Source: Leptotrichia wadei | GTDB lineage: Bacteria > Fusobacteriota > Fusobacteriia > Fusobacteriales > Leptotrichiaceae | Assembly: GCF_007990445.1 (NCBI RefSeq) | Contig: NZ_AP019841.1 | Coordinates: 310,001-374,000 of the forward strand | Reading direction: 5' to 3' | Length of the DNA stretch: 64,000 nt | Shown here: positions 34,395 through 44,190 of the stretch, piece by piece | Layout: every line of letters starts with the position of its first letter | Position numbering within the stretch: position 1 is the stretch's first letter | Program-made: the position numbers and the translations under genes | Notes under the pieces: model-generated | The model's database searches: none | Told to the model about the DNA's origin: nothing | The model's input: only the letters and a program-made list of their open reading frames with translations

Positions 34395-34423
34395 ATTATA
34401 ACACTTGTTATTTAAAAAGTCAA
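34395..34423 (-). promoter_or_regulatory. bioY promoter
   Basis: -35 TTGACT (34418-34423), 17-base spacer, -10 TATAAT (34395-34400) on the minus strand, with CTGGAGG close to the start. No BirA-like palindrome was recognised. Confidence 0.7.
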
Positions 34424-34440
34424 CAAATCTAAAATTTAGA

Positions 34441-37377
34441 TTAAAAATTAAATCTGACTCCTGTTGTAAACACATTATTGTTTCCTTTACCTTTTCCGCC
34501 GTCAACAGAACCATCATAATTTACATACCATCCAAAGTCTTTATTTACTTCTGTTAATGCTCCAACTCCAGCCCAAGTCTTGTTCTTAGCAAGTCCAATA
34601 CCTTTTACCTTGAATGTTGCTCCTGGAAGTCCAGTATATCTTGCATCAAAACTTAAATCCTGCTTATTAAAGGCTCTTTGATGTGTTACGTAACCTTGGA
34701 ATGTAGTCTTGCTTCCACCTTTCCAGTTTACAGCTTTTCCAGCTCTAAGCCCAACTAATGCGGCTGTCTGATTATAATTCTTCTTATCAGCAGTCAATCC
34801 AAATTGGCTTTTTTCTTCAGAGAATGATCCTCTTACAACTGTATCGTGAGTTAATCCCACAAACGGTGTCACGACAAAGTCTCCGTTAGCATTTTTAACA
34901 TCGTATCCTGTTTCTAAATATCCAGAATAAACCTTGTCATTATGATTAATTTTAGCTCTAGTATAGTCGTTGCTGCTTAAAATAATGTCTCTTTCAACAT
35001 CACTGTCAATAAATCCGACTCCCAGACGTCCTTGCAGATAAACAGGAACATCTTTATTTCCTAATCTTCCATACAATGAAATTCCAAAGTTGTTAGCATC
35101 AGATTTTCCGCCATATCTGTCAAATTTAACATCAGCTTTTGAATAGGATAAAGCAGTACCTAAAATCAAGTTTTCTCCAAATTGCTTATCAATTCCGACT
35201 TGTCCACCGTATACTTTAGTATCTCCCTTTCCATATCCATCTTGTTTTAATTTACCGTTAGCGCCTAATCCAGTAATCCACAATCCAAATTTGTCTCCAA
35301 CATTGTCAAGAGTTCCCAGCATAACCAATCTGTTAGACAAATCCTTGTTTACAGTTTGCGAATGCTGGAATGTCAATGCTTGTGCCGAAGCATAAATTTG
35401 TCCAGACAAACTGTCCAAAACAGCTGCTCTGTTTGAAGAAGTAAGGGCTTGCAATTTAGCGGCTTTTCTTTCAAACTGTGCAACATTTCCAGCTGTTCCA
35501 TTTTCAATATCCTGATCTAATTTTTGAAAGGCAGTTTCCAGATTTTGTGCAGTATTTTTTTGCATTTCATCAGATTCTGAAATTTTTTCCACATAATCCA
35601 GTATGTTTTTTCTGCTTACTTTTGCAGAAACAGAATTTTCAGTCTGATTTAATTTAGCATTTAACATTTCATCAGTATTTACGCTATTAAAGTTTCCTTC
35701 AATCTTGTCATCTGATGTAATGACATCTTGTGCAGTTCCATTAGATGTTATATATTTTCTTTCTCCATTTTCTTCAGGTTTTACTTCAAGTTTTGAGTTG
35801 TTCAGGCTAACTTTCCCTTTTACATGTATATTAGAATTTAAATCTGTCACAACTCTAGAGTTTTCCAATGATGAATAATTTCCAGCAACTTCAGTAGAAC
35901 CAGTATTTTCTACAGTACCGTTATTTATAACATCATTTTTAATTACAGCATTATTTGTAGAAAGAATGGCTTGTTTTTTTACGTTAATTGAAGAAGAATA
36001 AACGCCGTTTACTTGCAATCTTCCGCCATTTACCGTTGTAGGCCCTGTAAATGTAGAATTTCCAGATAAGATTAAATCTCCAGAACCGTTTTTAATTACC
36101 CCTGCATCTCCTGAAATGTCATTTGAGAAAATATAACTTCCGCTTGGAATATTAATGGTTACATTATCTGCAAGCGCAAGCTGCTTGCTAAATAAGGCAG
36201 GCCCTTTTAATGCCTTGTCGATATTTAAAAGTCCCCATCCATAAACATCATCAACACCAGGAGTTCCTATATCTGTTGCAGTTGATAAAATTGTCTGTCT
36301 AATTAAATCAGCATCCATCCAAGGATACTTTTGCTTAATTAAAGCTGCTGTTCCAGTTACAATTGGCGCTGCAAAGGAAGAACCTCCACCAATATAATTT
36401 TGTCCTTTTATTGTAAATATCTGGTCTCCAACAGCAGTTACAGTCCAGTTTTTAGCAACTCCTGCAGGTGATAGAGGAGTTAAATTGCTCCAGCTTGTAT
36501 CTCCCAGTTTAGATTCATCTTTTGAAGTCAATGCAACTACATTTATCCATCCTTTTTGAAGTCCGCTTTCAAAATGTGGCAATCCTCCTTCAAGTGTAGG
36601 CTGCTTGTCAGAAGAATCATTTCCGGCAGACCATACAAATAATGAGCCGTTATTTACTTCATTTCTATAAAAATCAAGCATAGAGCTTCCAATTTGAAAT
36701 CCGTAATAATGGCTTGAAGTATTGTCAGCATTAAAGTCAGTCACTTCTCCGTCAATTCCGAATGACTGGTTATAAATAGTTACGCCGTTATCTCTTAATT
36801 TTTGATACATTTCCAGTTTTACGCTTGGATAAGTGGCATTCTTGTCGGTATTTCTTTTTGCTGCATCAATTACATAGACACTGGCACCTTTTGCAATTCC
36901 ATTTGAAGATCCTGCCGCAAGATCAGCAACAACAATTCCATGATCATCACTTGCAGTAGCTTCTGATGTAAATCCTGAGACTGTAAGTTTTGTTAAACGG
37001 CTTCCAAATTTTTCTGTAAGATCAGAATTAAATGATGAGTTTTCAAATCCAACATCAATGATTCCAATTTTTACATCATTGCCTGTAAGTGTTGTATTTG
37101 AATTGTTATGCGGGTTGTTTTTGTCATAGGAAACAGTGGAAGAATTCCATCCTATTTCGGAAGTTGCTGTTGTTACAGTAGGCTTTGTTGTTACTGGTGC
37201 TGGATTAGCAGGTGTTGGAGTTGCAGCTGAAGTTCCGCCTGAATTTCCGGCTCCGCCACCTCCTCCGCCACCTCCGCCACAGCTTACTAGCAATGCTGCT
37301 AATCCGAGGATAATTGAACTTTTAGCAAAGTTATGCTTTTTAATATCTTCTTTTAATTGTTTTAAGTTAGAGGTCAT
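34441..37377 (-). CDS. Subtilisin-type (S8) serine protease autotransporter with lipobox
   Basis: A 978-residue type Va autotransporter. A basic N-terminus and hydrophobic stretch end in the lipobox LVSC (Cys33), followed by nine Gly and a Thr/Pro-rich linker. The S8 domain has Asp108 (GIIDVG), His146 (DDHGIVV) and Ser334 (GSSFAAP). A passenger repeat (NSTFTGPTTVNGGRLQVNG) marks the beta-helix, and the last ~290 residues form the outer-membrane barrel ending VRFNF. It is organised like neisserial NalP, which also has a lipobox and a subtilisin passenger. It probably processes surface or host proteins; the substrate is unknown. Confidence 0.93.
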   Translation of the reverse strand: MTSNLKQLKEDIKKHNFAKSSIILGLAALLVSCGGGGGGGGGAGNSGGTSAATPTPANPAPVTTKPTVTTATSEIGWNSSTVSYDKNNPHNNSNTTLTGNDVKIGIIDVGFENSSFNSDLTEKFGSRLTKLTVSGFTSEATASDDHGIVVADLAAGSSNGIAKGASVYVIDAAKRNTDKNATYPSVKLEMYQKLRDNGVTIYNQSFGIDGEVTDFNADNTSSHYYGFQIGSSMLDFYRNEVNNGSLFVWSAGNDSSDKQPTLEGGLPHFESGLQKGWINVVALTSKDESKLGDTSWSNLTPLSPAGVAKNWTVTAVGDQIFTIKGQNYIGGGSSFAAPIVTGTAALIKQKYPWMDADLIRQTILSTATDIGTPGVDDVYGWGLLNIDKALKGPALFSKQLALADNVTINIPSGSYIFSNDISGDAGVIKNGSGDLILSGNSTFTGPTTVNGGRLQVNGVYSSSINVKKQAILSTNNAVIKNDVINNGTVENTGSTEVAGNYSSLENSRVVTDLNSNIHVKGKVSLNNSKLEVKPEENGERKYITSNGTAQDVITSDDKIEGNFNSVNTDEMLNAKLNQTENSVSAKVSRKNILDYVEKISESDEMQKNTAQNLETAFQKLDQDIENGTAGNVAQFERKAAKLQALTSSNRAAVLDSLSGQIYASAQALTFQHSQTVNKDLSNRLVMLGTLDNVGDKFGLWITGLGANGKLKQDGYGKGDTKVYGGQVGIDKQFGENLILGTALSYSKADVKFDRYGGKSDANNFGISLYGRLGNKDVPVYLQGRLGVGFIDSDVERDIILSSNDYTRAKINHNDKVYSGYLETGYDVKNANGDFVVTPFVGLTHDTVVRGSFSEEKSQFGLTADKKNYNQTAALVGLRAGKAVNWKGGSKTTFQGYVTHQRAFNKQDLSFDARYTGLPGATFKVKGIGLAKNKTWAGVGALTEVNKDFGWYVNYDGSVDGGKGKGNNNVFTTGVRFNF

Positions 37378-37525
37378 AGTAATCGCTCTCCTTTCGCTGT
37401 TTTTAATATTGATCTGATTTTAAAATAAAGAATTGGATTTTTAGTTATATATTCAATATTTATAATGAACTCTCTATAATATTTTACCATATTTTTTTGA
37501 AAAAAACACTACGTAACTTTGGGAA

Positions 37526-38224
37526 TTATTTAAAAATCTCTCCAGCTTCCTTATACCATAAAACCAAATCTAGTTCATCCATTTTTATTTTTGAAAAATC
37601 TGAATATTCTCTCATTTTTTCTTCTATTTCATAATATTTTTTTTCAGTTATCGACTTGGGAATTTCCTCAATTACATTAAGGGCCTTTAGATTTCTTAGA
37701 ATATGCCTATCCAAAATTGCAATATTTTCTCCAAATCCAAGATTTCGCAGTACGTGATTTGCCTCCTTTAATCCCATTCCCTTAACATTTTTCAAAATCC
37801 ATTTTCTTTTTTCAAAAGTATCTCCAATTTCGGACAAAATCTTCTTTGGCTGTAATTCTCCGTTCCTTGTCATTAATTTTCGCAATTCCACCAAATATCT
37901 GGACTTATTATTTTTAAATCTGACAATATTTAAAAATTCAACCATTTCTTCTGCCTTTCCATTATACAGCAGCCCGTTTTCCACTAAATTTGTAATAGCT
38001 AGCCAAGCATTCTTAGCCTTCGACTGAGGTGTCAAAATACAAAATGCCATTTCTGCAAAAACTTCCTTTTCTGTGCCTTTCCAAGCCTTTTTATAACCTT
38101 TTATAGCCTTTTCAATCCCTGCTTTTATTTTTTTGTAAATCTCAAGAATTTCCTCATGCTTTTTCCAGTCAATTCTTTCATTAATTTTATTTTTATCATT
38201 CTTTTTTTTAATTTTTTCAGACAT
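37526..38224 (-). CDS. 8-oxoguanine DNA glycosylase / AP lyase, Ogg2-like
   Basis: A 232-residue helix-hairpin-helix glycosylase of base excision repair. The hairpin VKGMGLKEANHVLRNLG includes the catalytic Lys, and the following AILDRHI holds the catalytic Asp. Size and order match the Ogg2 or archaeal-type N-glycosylase/DNA lyase, with no iron-sulfur Cys cluster as in EndoIII. A charged N-terminal extension of about 20 residues is present. It stands alone between the autotransporter and a repeat copy. Confidence 0.85.
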   Translation of the reverse strand: MSEKIKKKNDKNKINERIDWKKHEEILEIYKKIKAGIEKAIKGYKKAWKGTEKEVFAEMAFCILTPQSKAKNAWLAITNLVENGLLYNGKAEEMVEFLNIVRFKNNKSRYLVELRKLMTRNGELQPKKILSEIGDTFEKRKWILKNVKGMGLKEANHVLRNLGFGENIAILDRHILRNLKALNVIEEIPKSITEKKYYEIEEKMREYSDFSKIKMDELDLVLWYKEAGEIFK

Positions 38225-38266
38225 AGTTAAAATTCCTTCTTTTATTCTTCTTTGATAATTTTAATA

Positions 38267-38357
38267 TCGGATCTGTTCAATAACTTAATTTTTTATTTTA
38301 CAAGGTGCTTCTTTATTAAATTCTAAAATACATACAGTTTCCAAACAAGCCTATTAC
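38267..38357 (+). repeat. Dispersed repeat family 1, copy with internal deletion
   Basis: About 90 bases beginning GATCTGTTCAATAACTTAAT and ending TTTCCAAACAAGCCTA. The central CAAGG...CCTTG hairpin is largely lost. Confidence 0.6.
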
Positions 38358-38468
38358 TTTCCATTTAAATAATGAATATTAATTTGGCAGAATGTTTAAT
38401 TAAGTAAAAAATTTTCTATTTTATCATAAAATCCTATAAATATAGAAAATTTGTATAAACAGCCTTGA

Positions 38469-39344
38469 TTATTTCAGAAAAAATTTCCCAATCTCATCAA
38501 TAGTTTCATCCGATTCTTTAAGAGGCGCTAAAATCCAGTCATGACACAAATTTTCCCCAATTTTTATTTCTACGCTTGTTCCAACTGCAATTTCCAGCAT
38601 ATCGCTTAATTTTAAGCAATCAGGATACAAAATTTCATTTGTTCCAAAAATGAGAAATATTTCCCCAAGATTATCCATATTTCCATAAATTGGCGAAATC
38701 AGCGGATCTTTCACATCCAGTTCCCCAGCAAACTGCTTTCCAGTTATAATCAGCCCATTTAAAGGCAAAAGTGGATCTTTTTCTGCAAACTCTTCTATTT
38801 CCTCATTTGTCATTGAAACATCAGCCCAAGGCGACATTAATACCGTTTTTTTTGGAAAAGGCAGCTGTTTTTCTTCCTTTAGCCTTTGCAAAAATGCAAG
38901 TGCCAGTCCCCCGCCAGAAGAATCTCCAAATAAATAAAACTCATCATTTTTATATTTTTTTGTTACTTTTCTATAAGCCTCCATTACAACTTTATGTGCC
39001 TTTTCCACAGTATTTTCAGGAGCAAGCGGATAGTCAATAAATGTAACTTTCAAATGATACTTTTTCACTAATTTTTCAATAATATTTTTATGCCCTCGAA
39101 CAGCACGCATGACATAAGCCCCGCCATGCAAGAAAATAACATGTCTGTTACAACTTTCTTGACTAGAAACTGTTAAAATTTGATATTCATCAATAAACTG
39201 CTCATCAGTGGTAAGTGACTTGTCAAAATTGTTTTTATTCAAAAAATCTGTATCTCTTCTCGGATTTAAAAAATCCTTTTCCTTATATTTTTTCATATTT
39301 ACCAACTTTGCAATTGGCACTGCAATATCTGATAATAAACTCAT
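38469..39344 (-). CDS. Alpha/beta hydrolase, hormone-sensitive-lipase (family IV esterase) type
   Basis: A 291-residue esterase with the oxyanion motif HGGAY, the nucleophile elbow GDSSGG, an LMSPWADVS segment and a late CHDW His, all typical of the HSL family. No signal peptide, so it is cytoplasmic. It likely cuts short-chain acyl esters; the natural substrate is unknown. It has no good ribosome site close to the ATG at 39344. Confidence 0.85.
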   Translation of the reverse strand: MSLLSDIAVPIAKLVNMKKYKEKDFLNPRRDTDFLNKNNFDKSLTTDEQFIDEYQILTVSSQESCNRHVIFLHGGAYVMRAVRGHKNIIEKLVKKYHLKVTFIDYPLAPENTVEKAHKVVMEAYRKVTKKYKNDEFYLFGDSSGGGLALAFLQRLKEEKQLPFPKKTVLMSPWADVSMTNEEIEEFAEKDPLLPLNGLIITGKQFAGELDVKDPLISPIYGNMDNLGEIFLIFGTNEILYPDCLKLSDMLEIAVGTSVEIKIGENLCHDWILAPLKESDETIDEIGKFFLK

Positions 39345-39690
39345 TTTTTTATTTTATTTTTAAAAAAATAATCAAACTCCTTTCTTTTTACTGCTTTTTT
39401 ACAAAGGTTTTCATTCCCTTGATTATCATAAACTGTTATCATTTAATTTTTAGAAACATGCAATTTAAAATTTCTAATTATTTTATAGAATAATACGAGT
39501 AAAATTCTCTAAGTGGCAGATTTTATAAAAGATTTTTAATAAACAAAAGTTTTGATTTAAGAAGGAATTAAGCTATATTATCAAATAGATCTGTTCAATA
39601 ACTTAATTTTTTTTCAGAATATTTATTTTATTAAATTCCAAATTGCGCATGATTTCAAAACAATTCTAATAAATAAAATGATATTATTTT
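39345..39690. other. Intergenic region with repeat family 1 copy
   Basis: 346 bases between two minus-strand genes. Bases 39586-39671 are a copy of repeat family 1. The rest is AT-rich without a recognised signal. Confidence 0.5.
39586..39671 (+). repeat. Dispersed repeat family 1, short copy
   Basis: Begins TAGATCTGTTCAATAACTTA and keeps the CAGAATATTTATTTTATTAA part. The central hairpin is deleted and the right end has diverged. Confidence 0.6.
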
Positions 39691-40272
39691 TTATTCTATA
39701 AATTTTATTTTATCTTCAATTTCTGCATAACGTTCTTTCCCGATAATCTTTTCCAATTCTACATTTGATCTTATATTATTTTTCTCAATTTCAGGAATCA
39801 ATTTTTTTATTTCCTTATTTGTAAATCCTATTTTTTTTAATTCCTTCTCATTTAATTTATTAATATTATATTTCGTTATTTCATGTCCATAATTCTGTTT
39901 AGAATTTTGTATCTTTTCATTGTCTACAAACAAAAATTTCTGAGCAATTTCCAGCCCTGACTTTCCAAATCCAGAAATATTCTTTACTTCATTAACATCT
40001 TTAATAACCCCAACTTCATCCCGATATTTCACAAATTTTTCAGCCTTATTCTTATTAATCCCCAGTTTTAGCAAATCTTTATACTCAATACTGTTAATAT
40101 CAAATTTCACATTGCTTTTTGTCAAATCAGTATCTTTCTTAGCCTTATCCTTTTTATAATTTTTTTCCCTATTAATTTCAATTTCAGGAGTATTTTTATC
40201 CTCAATTAAAAGTCTTAAAAAATTCCCCGCAATTAACAGCATTACAAAAATGATGACATATTTTATTTTCAT
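39691..40272 (-). CDS. Membrane-anchored helix-hairpin-helix protein (ComEA-like)
   Basis: A 193-residue protein with one N-terminal hydrophobic anchor (residues ~3-20), a Lys/Asp-rich linker and a DNA-binding helix-hairpin-helix pair (FDINSIEYKDLLKLGI, then VKNISGFGKSGLEIA), followed by a second helical region with similar spacing (NINKLNEKELKKIGF). This is the layout of ComEA, the surface DNA receptor for transformation, but other competence genes are not in the window. ATG at 40272 follows AAAGGGGG. Confidence 0.65.
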   Translation of the reverse strand: MKIKYVIIFVMLLIAGNFLRLLIEDKNTPEIEINREKNYKKDKAKKDTDLTKSNVKFDINSIEYKDLLKLGINKNKAEKFVKYRDEVGVIKDVNEVKNISGFGKSGLEIAQKFLFVDNEKIQNSKQNYGHEITKYNINKLNEKELKKIGFTNKEIKKLIPEIEKNNIRSNVELEKIIGKERYAEIEDKIKFIE

Positions 40273-40566
40273 AATAATCCCCCTTTTGATTATATTATTT
40301 AATGATTTTTTCAAAATCTGCCACTTAAATAATGAAACTTGTATTTTATGATAAATTATATCACATTGATTTATTATTTGATAGATGAAAATAAAAATTT
40401 ATTTTATTATTCTTAAAATTATTAAATCACTTTTATAAATTTTTTTATTAATAAGTTCCTTTAAGGTGAAAACTAAAAAATAAATCAAGTTTCTCATTTG
40501 TTTTTAAATAATATGTGGTATCATAAAATTAAGAGAATTAAAATATATGATAAGAGGTGATTATCT

Positions 40567-42423
40567 ATGGGAAAATTTATGGAAAAAACTAAAAAGTTAT
40601 TTGAATATTTCAAGGGAGGATTTGAAAGGTTTCGAGTAACGATTATTTTTGCTTTAATAAGTTTTATTTTGGTAGTTTTGATTACAGAAATTGAAGATTT
40701 AGATGTTAAACGATTTTCTGTTGCTATTTTGGAAGAAGTAAGGAACTGCTGTATACTTGGGATTTTTATGACTGCGATGTTTGAAGTTGTCAGGGAAGAG
40801 TATTTTGGGGAGAAGAAAAAATGGTCTTTTAGAAGCATTTATACAGTTTTGACTGTTGTCATTATTGCAATATTTTATTTTGTTTGTTTTATTGTGTATA
40901 ATTATAAAATTGGATTTTGGATGCTGTTTCCAATTTCAATATTACTCTTTTTATTGATTCCAATTTTAAAAAAGGGAAATAAAGAAAAATATCTGCAATC
41001 TGTGTTTGTGAATTTTGTTGTATCGTGTATTTTTGCAACAGTGCTTTGGATTGGAATTGTGATAATTTTGACTACAGTTGCCGCATTATTTGGATTTGAT
41101 ATGTTTGGATGGTTTATTTTAAGATTTTATTTGTATTCGTGGGTATTTGTATTTGATGTTTTGGGGATTTCCTTATTTTTGTCATTGCTAAAAAAGCCAG
41201 ACGATGATTTGGAAAGTTATGATTTTCCTTATATTTTAAAAATGCTTGTAAAATTTGTAATTGTTCCGCTAATTACTATTTATACAGGAATTTTGTATAT
41301 TTATTTTATAAATGTAATTATATCTATGAAATTGCCAAAAGGCTTAATTTCCCACCTTGTGCTTTGGTATACGGCATTTAGCCTGTTTATCATTATTCTA
41401 ATAACTCCACTTATTAAAAGTGATAAATTTCTAGGTAATTTTAAAAAATATTTTCCGTATTTTTCAATACCTTTGATATTTGCTTCATTACTTGCAATTT
41501 TTCAAAGAATTTATCAATATGGAATTACAGAAAACCGATATTATGTGCTGCTTTTAATATTCTGGCTATTTTTCTGCATGATTTCATTCATAAGAAACTC
41601 AAAAGTTGCAAAGATTCTAATAAGCCTGATTTTGTGCCTTGTAATTGCTGTTTATACTCCATTTAACGCTGAAAGAGTGAGTGTTTACAGTCAAAGCCAG
41701 AGATTAAAAAGAATGCTTGTAAAATATGGGGCTTTAAAAAATGGGAAAATTTCCAAAATTACCCAAAATTTGACTAATAGACAAGGAAATCAGATTTATA
41801 CAGTAATTGACTATATTTATTCTAGGGGAAAATCATCGGTTAAAAGTCTTGGGTTGAAAAATTCCAGCGGAAAAGTTTATGAAATTTCAGATGATTTGGA
41901 AAGAGATTTGGGAATTAAGGATTCTTGGAGAAATTATTATGGTGAAGAAGATGGTGAAGATGGTGAAAGTTACGATAATAGAAAAGCAGTAAACTATGAC
42001 TTAAAGACAGAAGAAAATGCTTCAGATATTTTAGATGCAAAAGGTTATGACAATGTTATCCATTATCAAAAAAAATGGGGAGAATCTACAGACCTGACAT
42101 ATAAATCTAGTGAATATAAAGTTGCCATTTTAAACAAAATAATTACAGTAAGTGACAAGAACGGGAAAGAGTTAGCTAAATTTAATTGTGAAGATCTAAT
42201 AAAACAGGTGTTGGCAAAATTAAAGACTCTCAAACTTGAAAATTCAGTAGGTTCTGATGAAGAATATAAGGTTTTGCCAAAAGACTTTGAATATGTTGGA
42301 ACAGCAGGGGATATAAATTATAAGATTTCATTGCAAAATATTTATGAAGAAATTACAGATGGAAAAATGACAGATATAAATTATGAATTTTATTTTATGT
42401 TTTCAGAAAAAAATAATTTTTAA
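40567..42423 (+). CDS. DUF4153 family membrane protein
   Basis: A 618-residue protein with about ten hydrophobic segments in residues ~20-370 and a soluble C-terminal ~240 residues. DVKRFSVAILEE at the N-terminus and the region near LNAERVSVYSQSQRL fit the DUF4153 family (function unknown). AAGAGGTG lies upstream of the start. It is flanked by repeat copies and stands alone. Confidence 0.75.
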   Translation: MGKFMEKTKKLFEYFKGGFERFRVTIIFALISFILVVLITEIEDLDVKRFSVAILEEVRNCCILGIFMTAMFEVVREEYFGEKKKWSFRSIYTVLTVVIIAIFYFVCFIVYNYKIGFWMLFPISILLFLLIPILKKGNKEKYLQSVFVNFVVSCIFATVLWIGIVIILTTVAALFGFDMFGWFILRFYLYSWVFVFDVLGISLFLSLLKKPDDDLESYDFPYILKMLVKFVIVPLITIYTGILYIYFINVIISMKLPKGLISHLVLWYTAFSLFIIILITPLIKSDKFLGNFKKYFPYFSIPLIFASLLAIFQRIYQYGITENRYYVLLLIFWLFFCMISFIRNSKVAKILISLILCLVIAVYTPFNAERVSVYSQSQRLKRMLVKYGALKNGKISKITQNLTNRQGNQIYTVIDYIYSRGKSSVKSLGLKNSSGKVYEISDDLERDLGIKDSWRNYYGEEDGEDGESYDNRKAVNYDLKTEENASDILDAKGYDNVIHYQKKWGESTDLTYKSSEYKVAILNKIITVSDKNGKELAKFNCEDLIKQVLAKLKTLKLENSVGSDEEYKVLPKDFEYVGTAGDINYKISLQNIYEEITDGKMTDINYEFYFMFSEKNNF

Positions 42424-42439
42424 AATTGCTATTTAAGAT

Positions 42440-42548
42440 AGAGATCTGTTTGATAATCATACAAACCTGGAATTTAATAAAATAAATGTTATGAAGTAAG
42501 GAATTTTGACTTCTTGTGAAATAAAAAAATTAAAATGTAGAGCTCTAA
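42440..42548 (-). repeat. Dispersed repeat family 1 copy
   Basis: In the reverse orientation to the copy at 46443: GAGATCTGTTTGATAATC at one end, AATTTAATAAAATAAATG and a GAAGTAAGGA...TTCTTGT hairpin in the middle, TGTAGAGCTC at the other end. More diverged at its ends than other copies. Confidence 0.55.
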
Positions 42549-42569
42549 AAAAGAGAGGATGATTAAATT

Positions 42570-43100
42570 ATGAAAACTTTAGTTATTTTAGCACATCCAG
42601 ATATGGAAAATTCGAGAATTAACAAAAGATGGAAGGAAGAACTGGAAAAATATCCTGACAAAATTACAGTAAATGAACTTTACAAAAATTACCCAAATTG
42701 GGATATTGATATTGAAAGAGAGCACGAATTATTATTATCCCATGATAACATAATTATTCAATTTCCGCTTTACTGGTACACATACACTCCTTTATTGAAA
42801 AAATGGCTTGATGATGTACTTTCATATAATTGGGCCTATGGAAATGAATATAACCTAAAAGGAAAAAATATAGGAGTTGCAATTTCTATTGGAGGATTTG
42901 AAAGTGACTATTCAAAAACTGGCTCTGTGAAATTTTCAATGGATGAAATTTTGATACATTTTAAAGCAACTGTTGAATATGTCAAGGCAAATCTAATTTC
43001 TCATTATTTTCTTTTTGATACTGATAATATAAGTGATGAGGAACTTTCAGAAAATGCTGGAAATTATATAAAATATATTTTCAATATAAACTGGGAATAG
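42570..43100 (+). CDS. NAD(P)H oxidoreductase, flavodoxin-2 fold (KefF/MdaB-like)
   Basis: A 176-residue FMN/FAD-dependent oxidoreductase: LVILAHPDMENSR near the start, IIIQFPLYWYTYTPLLKKW for flavin binding and the SIGGFESDYSK loop. It likely passes two electrons from NAD(P)H to quinones or other acceptors. GAGAGGATG precedes the start and a terminator follows, so it is a single-gene unit. Confidence 0.85.
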   Translation: MKTLVILAHPDMENSRINKRWKEELEKYPDKITVNELYKNYPNWDIDIEREHELLLSHDNIIIQFPLYWYTYTPLLKKWLDDVLSYNWAYGNEYNLKGKNIGVAISIGGFESDYSKTGSVKFSMDEILIHFKATVEYVKANLISHYFLFDTDNISDEELSENAGNYIKYIFNINWE

Positions 43101-43171
43101 TTAATTTTATCAATTTGTGGAGCAAAAGAAAAGTTAAAAAAATTAGTAAATAACAAAAATTAAATTAATAA

Positions 43172-43209
43172 GTCGGGATGAATCTTTAAAGATTGTTCCG
43201 ATTTTTTTG
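43172..43209 (+). terminator. Terminator after the oxidoreductase gene
   Basis: An extended imperfect stem with the AATCTT/AAGATT core and outer GTCGGGA/GTTCCGAT arms, followed by seven T. Confidence 0.65.
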
Positions 43210-43299
43210 TAAAATGTACTAAAATTTACGTTTTTTATTCTTTTTATTGTTAATATTTACTATTTTTATAAAAATTCAAACAAAAACGAAAAAATATTG

Positions 43300-43381
43300 T
43301 TGACAAATGTTCGGTATTGTGTTATTATGTTTCTGGGAGGAAAGATAACACACATAATAAAACAAAATTGGAAAGTGTTAT
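43300..43381 (+). promoter_or_regulatory. deoC promoter with repeated GTGTTAT operator half-sites
   Basis: -35 TTGACA (43300-43305), 17-base spacer, -10 TATTAT (43323-43328). GTGTTAT occurs at 43319-43325, inverted at 43345-43351 and again direct at 43375-43381. The first overlaps the -10. These may bind the DeoR-family regulator encoded downstream. Confidence 0.6.
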
Positions 43382-43392
43382 CGGAAAATATT

Positions 43393-44133
43393 ATGAAAAA
43401 ATTGACTAAAAAAGCAAATGAAATGAATTTAAAGGAATTAGCGGCATATATTGATTATTCAGTTTTAAAGCCTGAATTTACAGAAAAAGAAATTGTTGAA
43501 TTGACAAAAGATGGGGTGAAATTGGAGTGTGCTACGATTTGTATTAATCCAGCGTATATTGAATTATGCGAGCCATATGTAAAAGGAAGCAATACAATGT
43601 TGTGTCCTGTAACGGATTTTCCATTTGGAACAAGTTCTACTGAATCACGAGTTAAGCAAATTGAGGCAGTTGCGAAATATTATACGGTTAAGGAAATCGA
43701 CATAGTTGCAAATTTTGGGCTAATAAGAAGTGGAAAATATGAGGAAGTTATGAAAGATATAAAAGCATGTGTTAAAGCGGCACACAAGTTTGACAAGGAA
43801 ATAAAAATTATTTTTGAAACGGATGCCTTAAATGAGGAGCAAATTAGAAAAACTTGCAAATGCTGTATTGAAGCGGGAGCTGATTTTGTAAAGACGAGTA
43901 CAGGTTTTTTGACTGGATACGAAAATAAAGGGGCGATTCCTAAAGTTATAAAAATAATGCAAGAAGAAGTTGGAAATAAATGTAAAGTAAAAGGAAGTGG
44001 TGCAATACGGACAAGAGAGCATTTCCTTGAATTGATAGATATGGGAATAGATAGAATGGGGATTGGTTATAAATCTGTTCCAGTTGTTTTGAATTTGAAG
44101 GGTGAAAATGATAATAGTACAGGCGAATATTAA
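43393..44133 (+). CDS. deoC: Deoxyribose-phosphate aldolase
   Basis: A 246-residue class I aldolase that splits 2-deoxyribose-5-phosphate into glyceraldehyde-3-phosphate and acetaldehyde. It has the Schiff-base Lys in DFVKTSTGF and the second Lys in KVKGSGAIR. The ATG at 43393 is used because longer starts overlap the promoter. An ATG at 43423 is also possible and gives a more usual length. It heads a small operon with a transaldolase-like gene, with the deoR-type gene following. Confidence 0.93.
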   Translation: MKKLTKKANEMNLKELAAYIDYSVLKPEFTEKEIVELTKDGVKLECATICINPAYIELCEPYVKGSNTMLCPVTDFPFGTSSTESRVKQIEAVAKYYTVKEIDIVANFGLIRSGKYEEVMKDIKACVKAAHKFDKEIKIIFETDALNEEQIRKTCKCCIEAGADFVKTSTGFLTGYENKGAIPKVIKIMQEEVGNKCKVKGSGAIRTREHFLELIDMGIDRMGIGYKSVPVVLNLKGENDNSTGEY

Positions 44134-44190
44134 TATTATTTGATAAAAAACAAACATATAAATACAAATATAAAAATGGAGGATAAAATT

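Noticed and set aside
37136-37417. 93-codon plus-strand frame opposite the autotransporter start
   Set aside because: It is Pro-rich only because it is the complement of the poly-Gly tract. It lies antisense to a well-supported gene.
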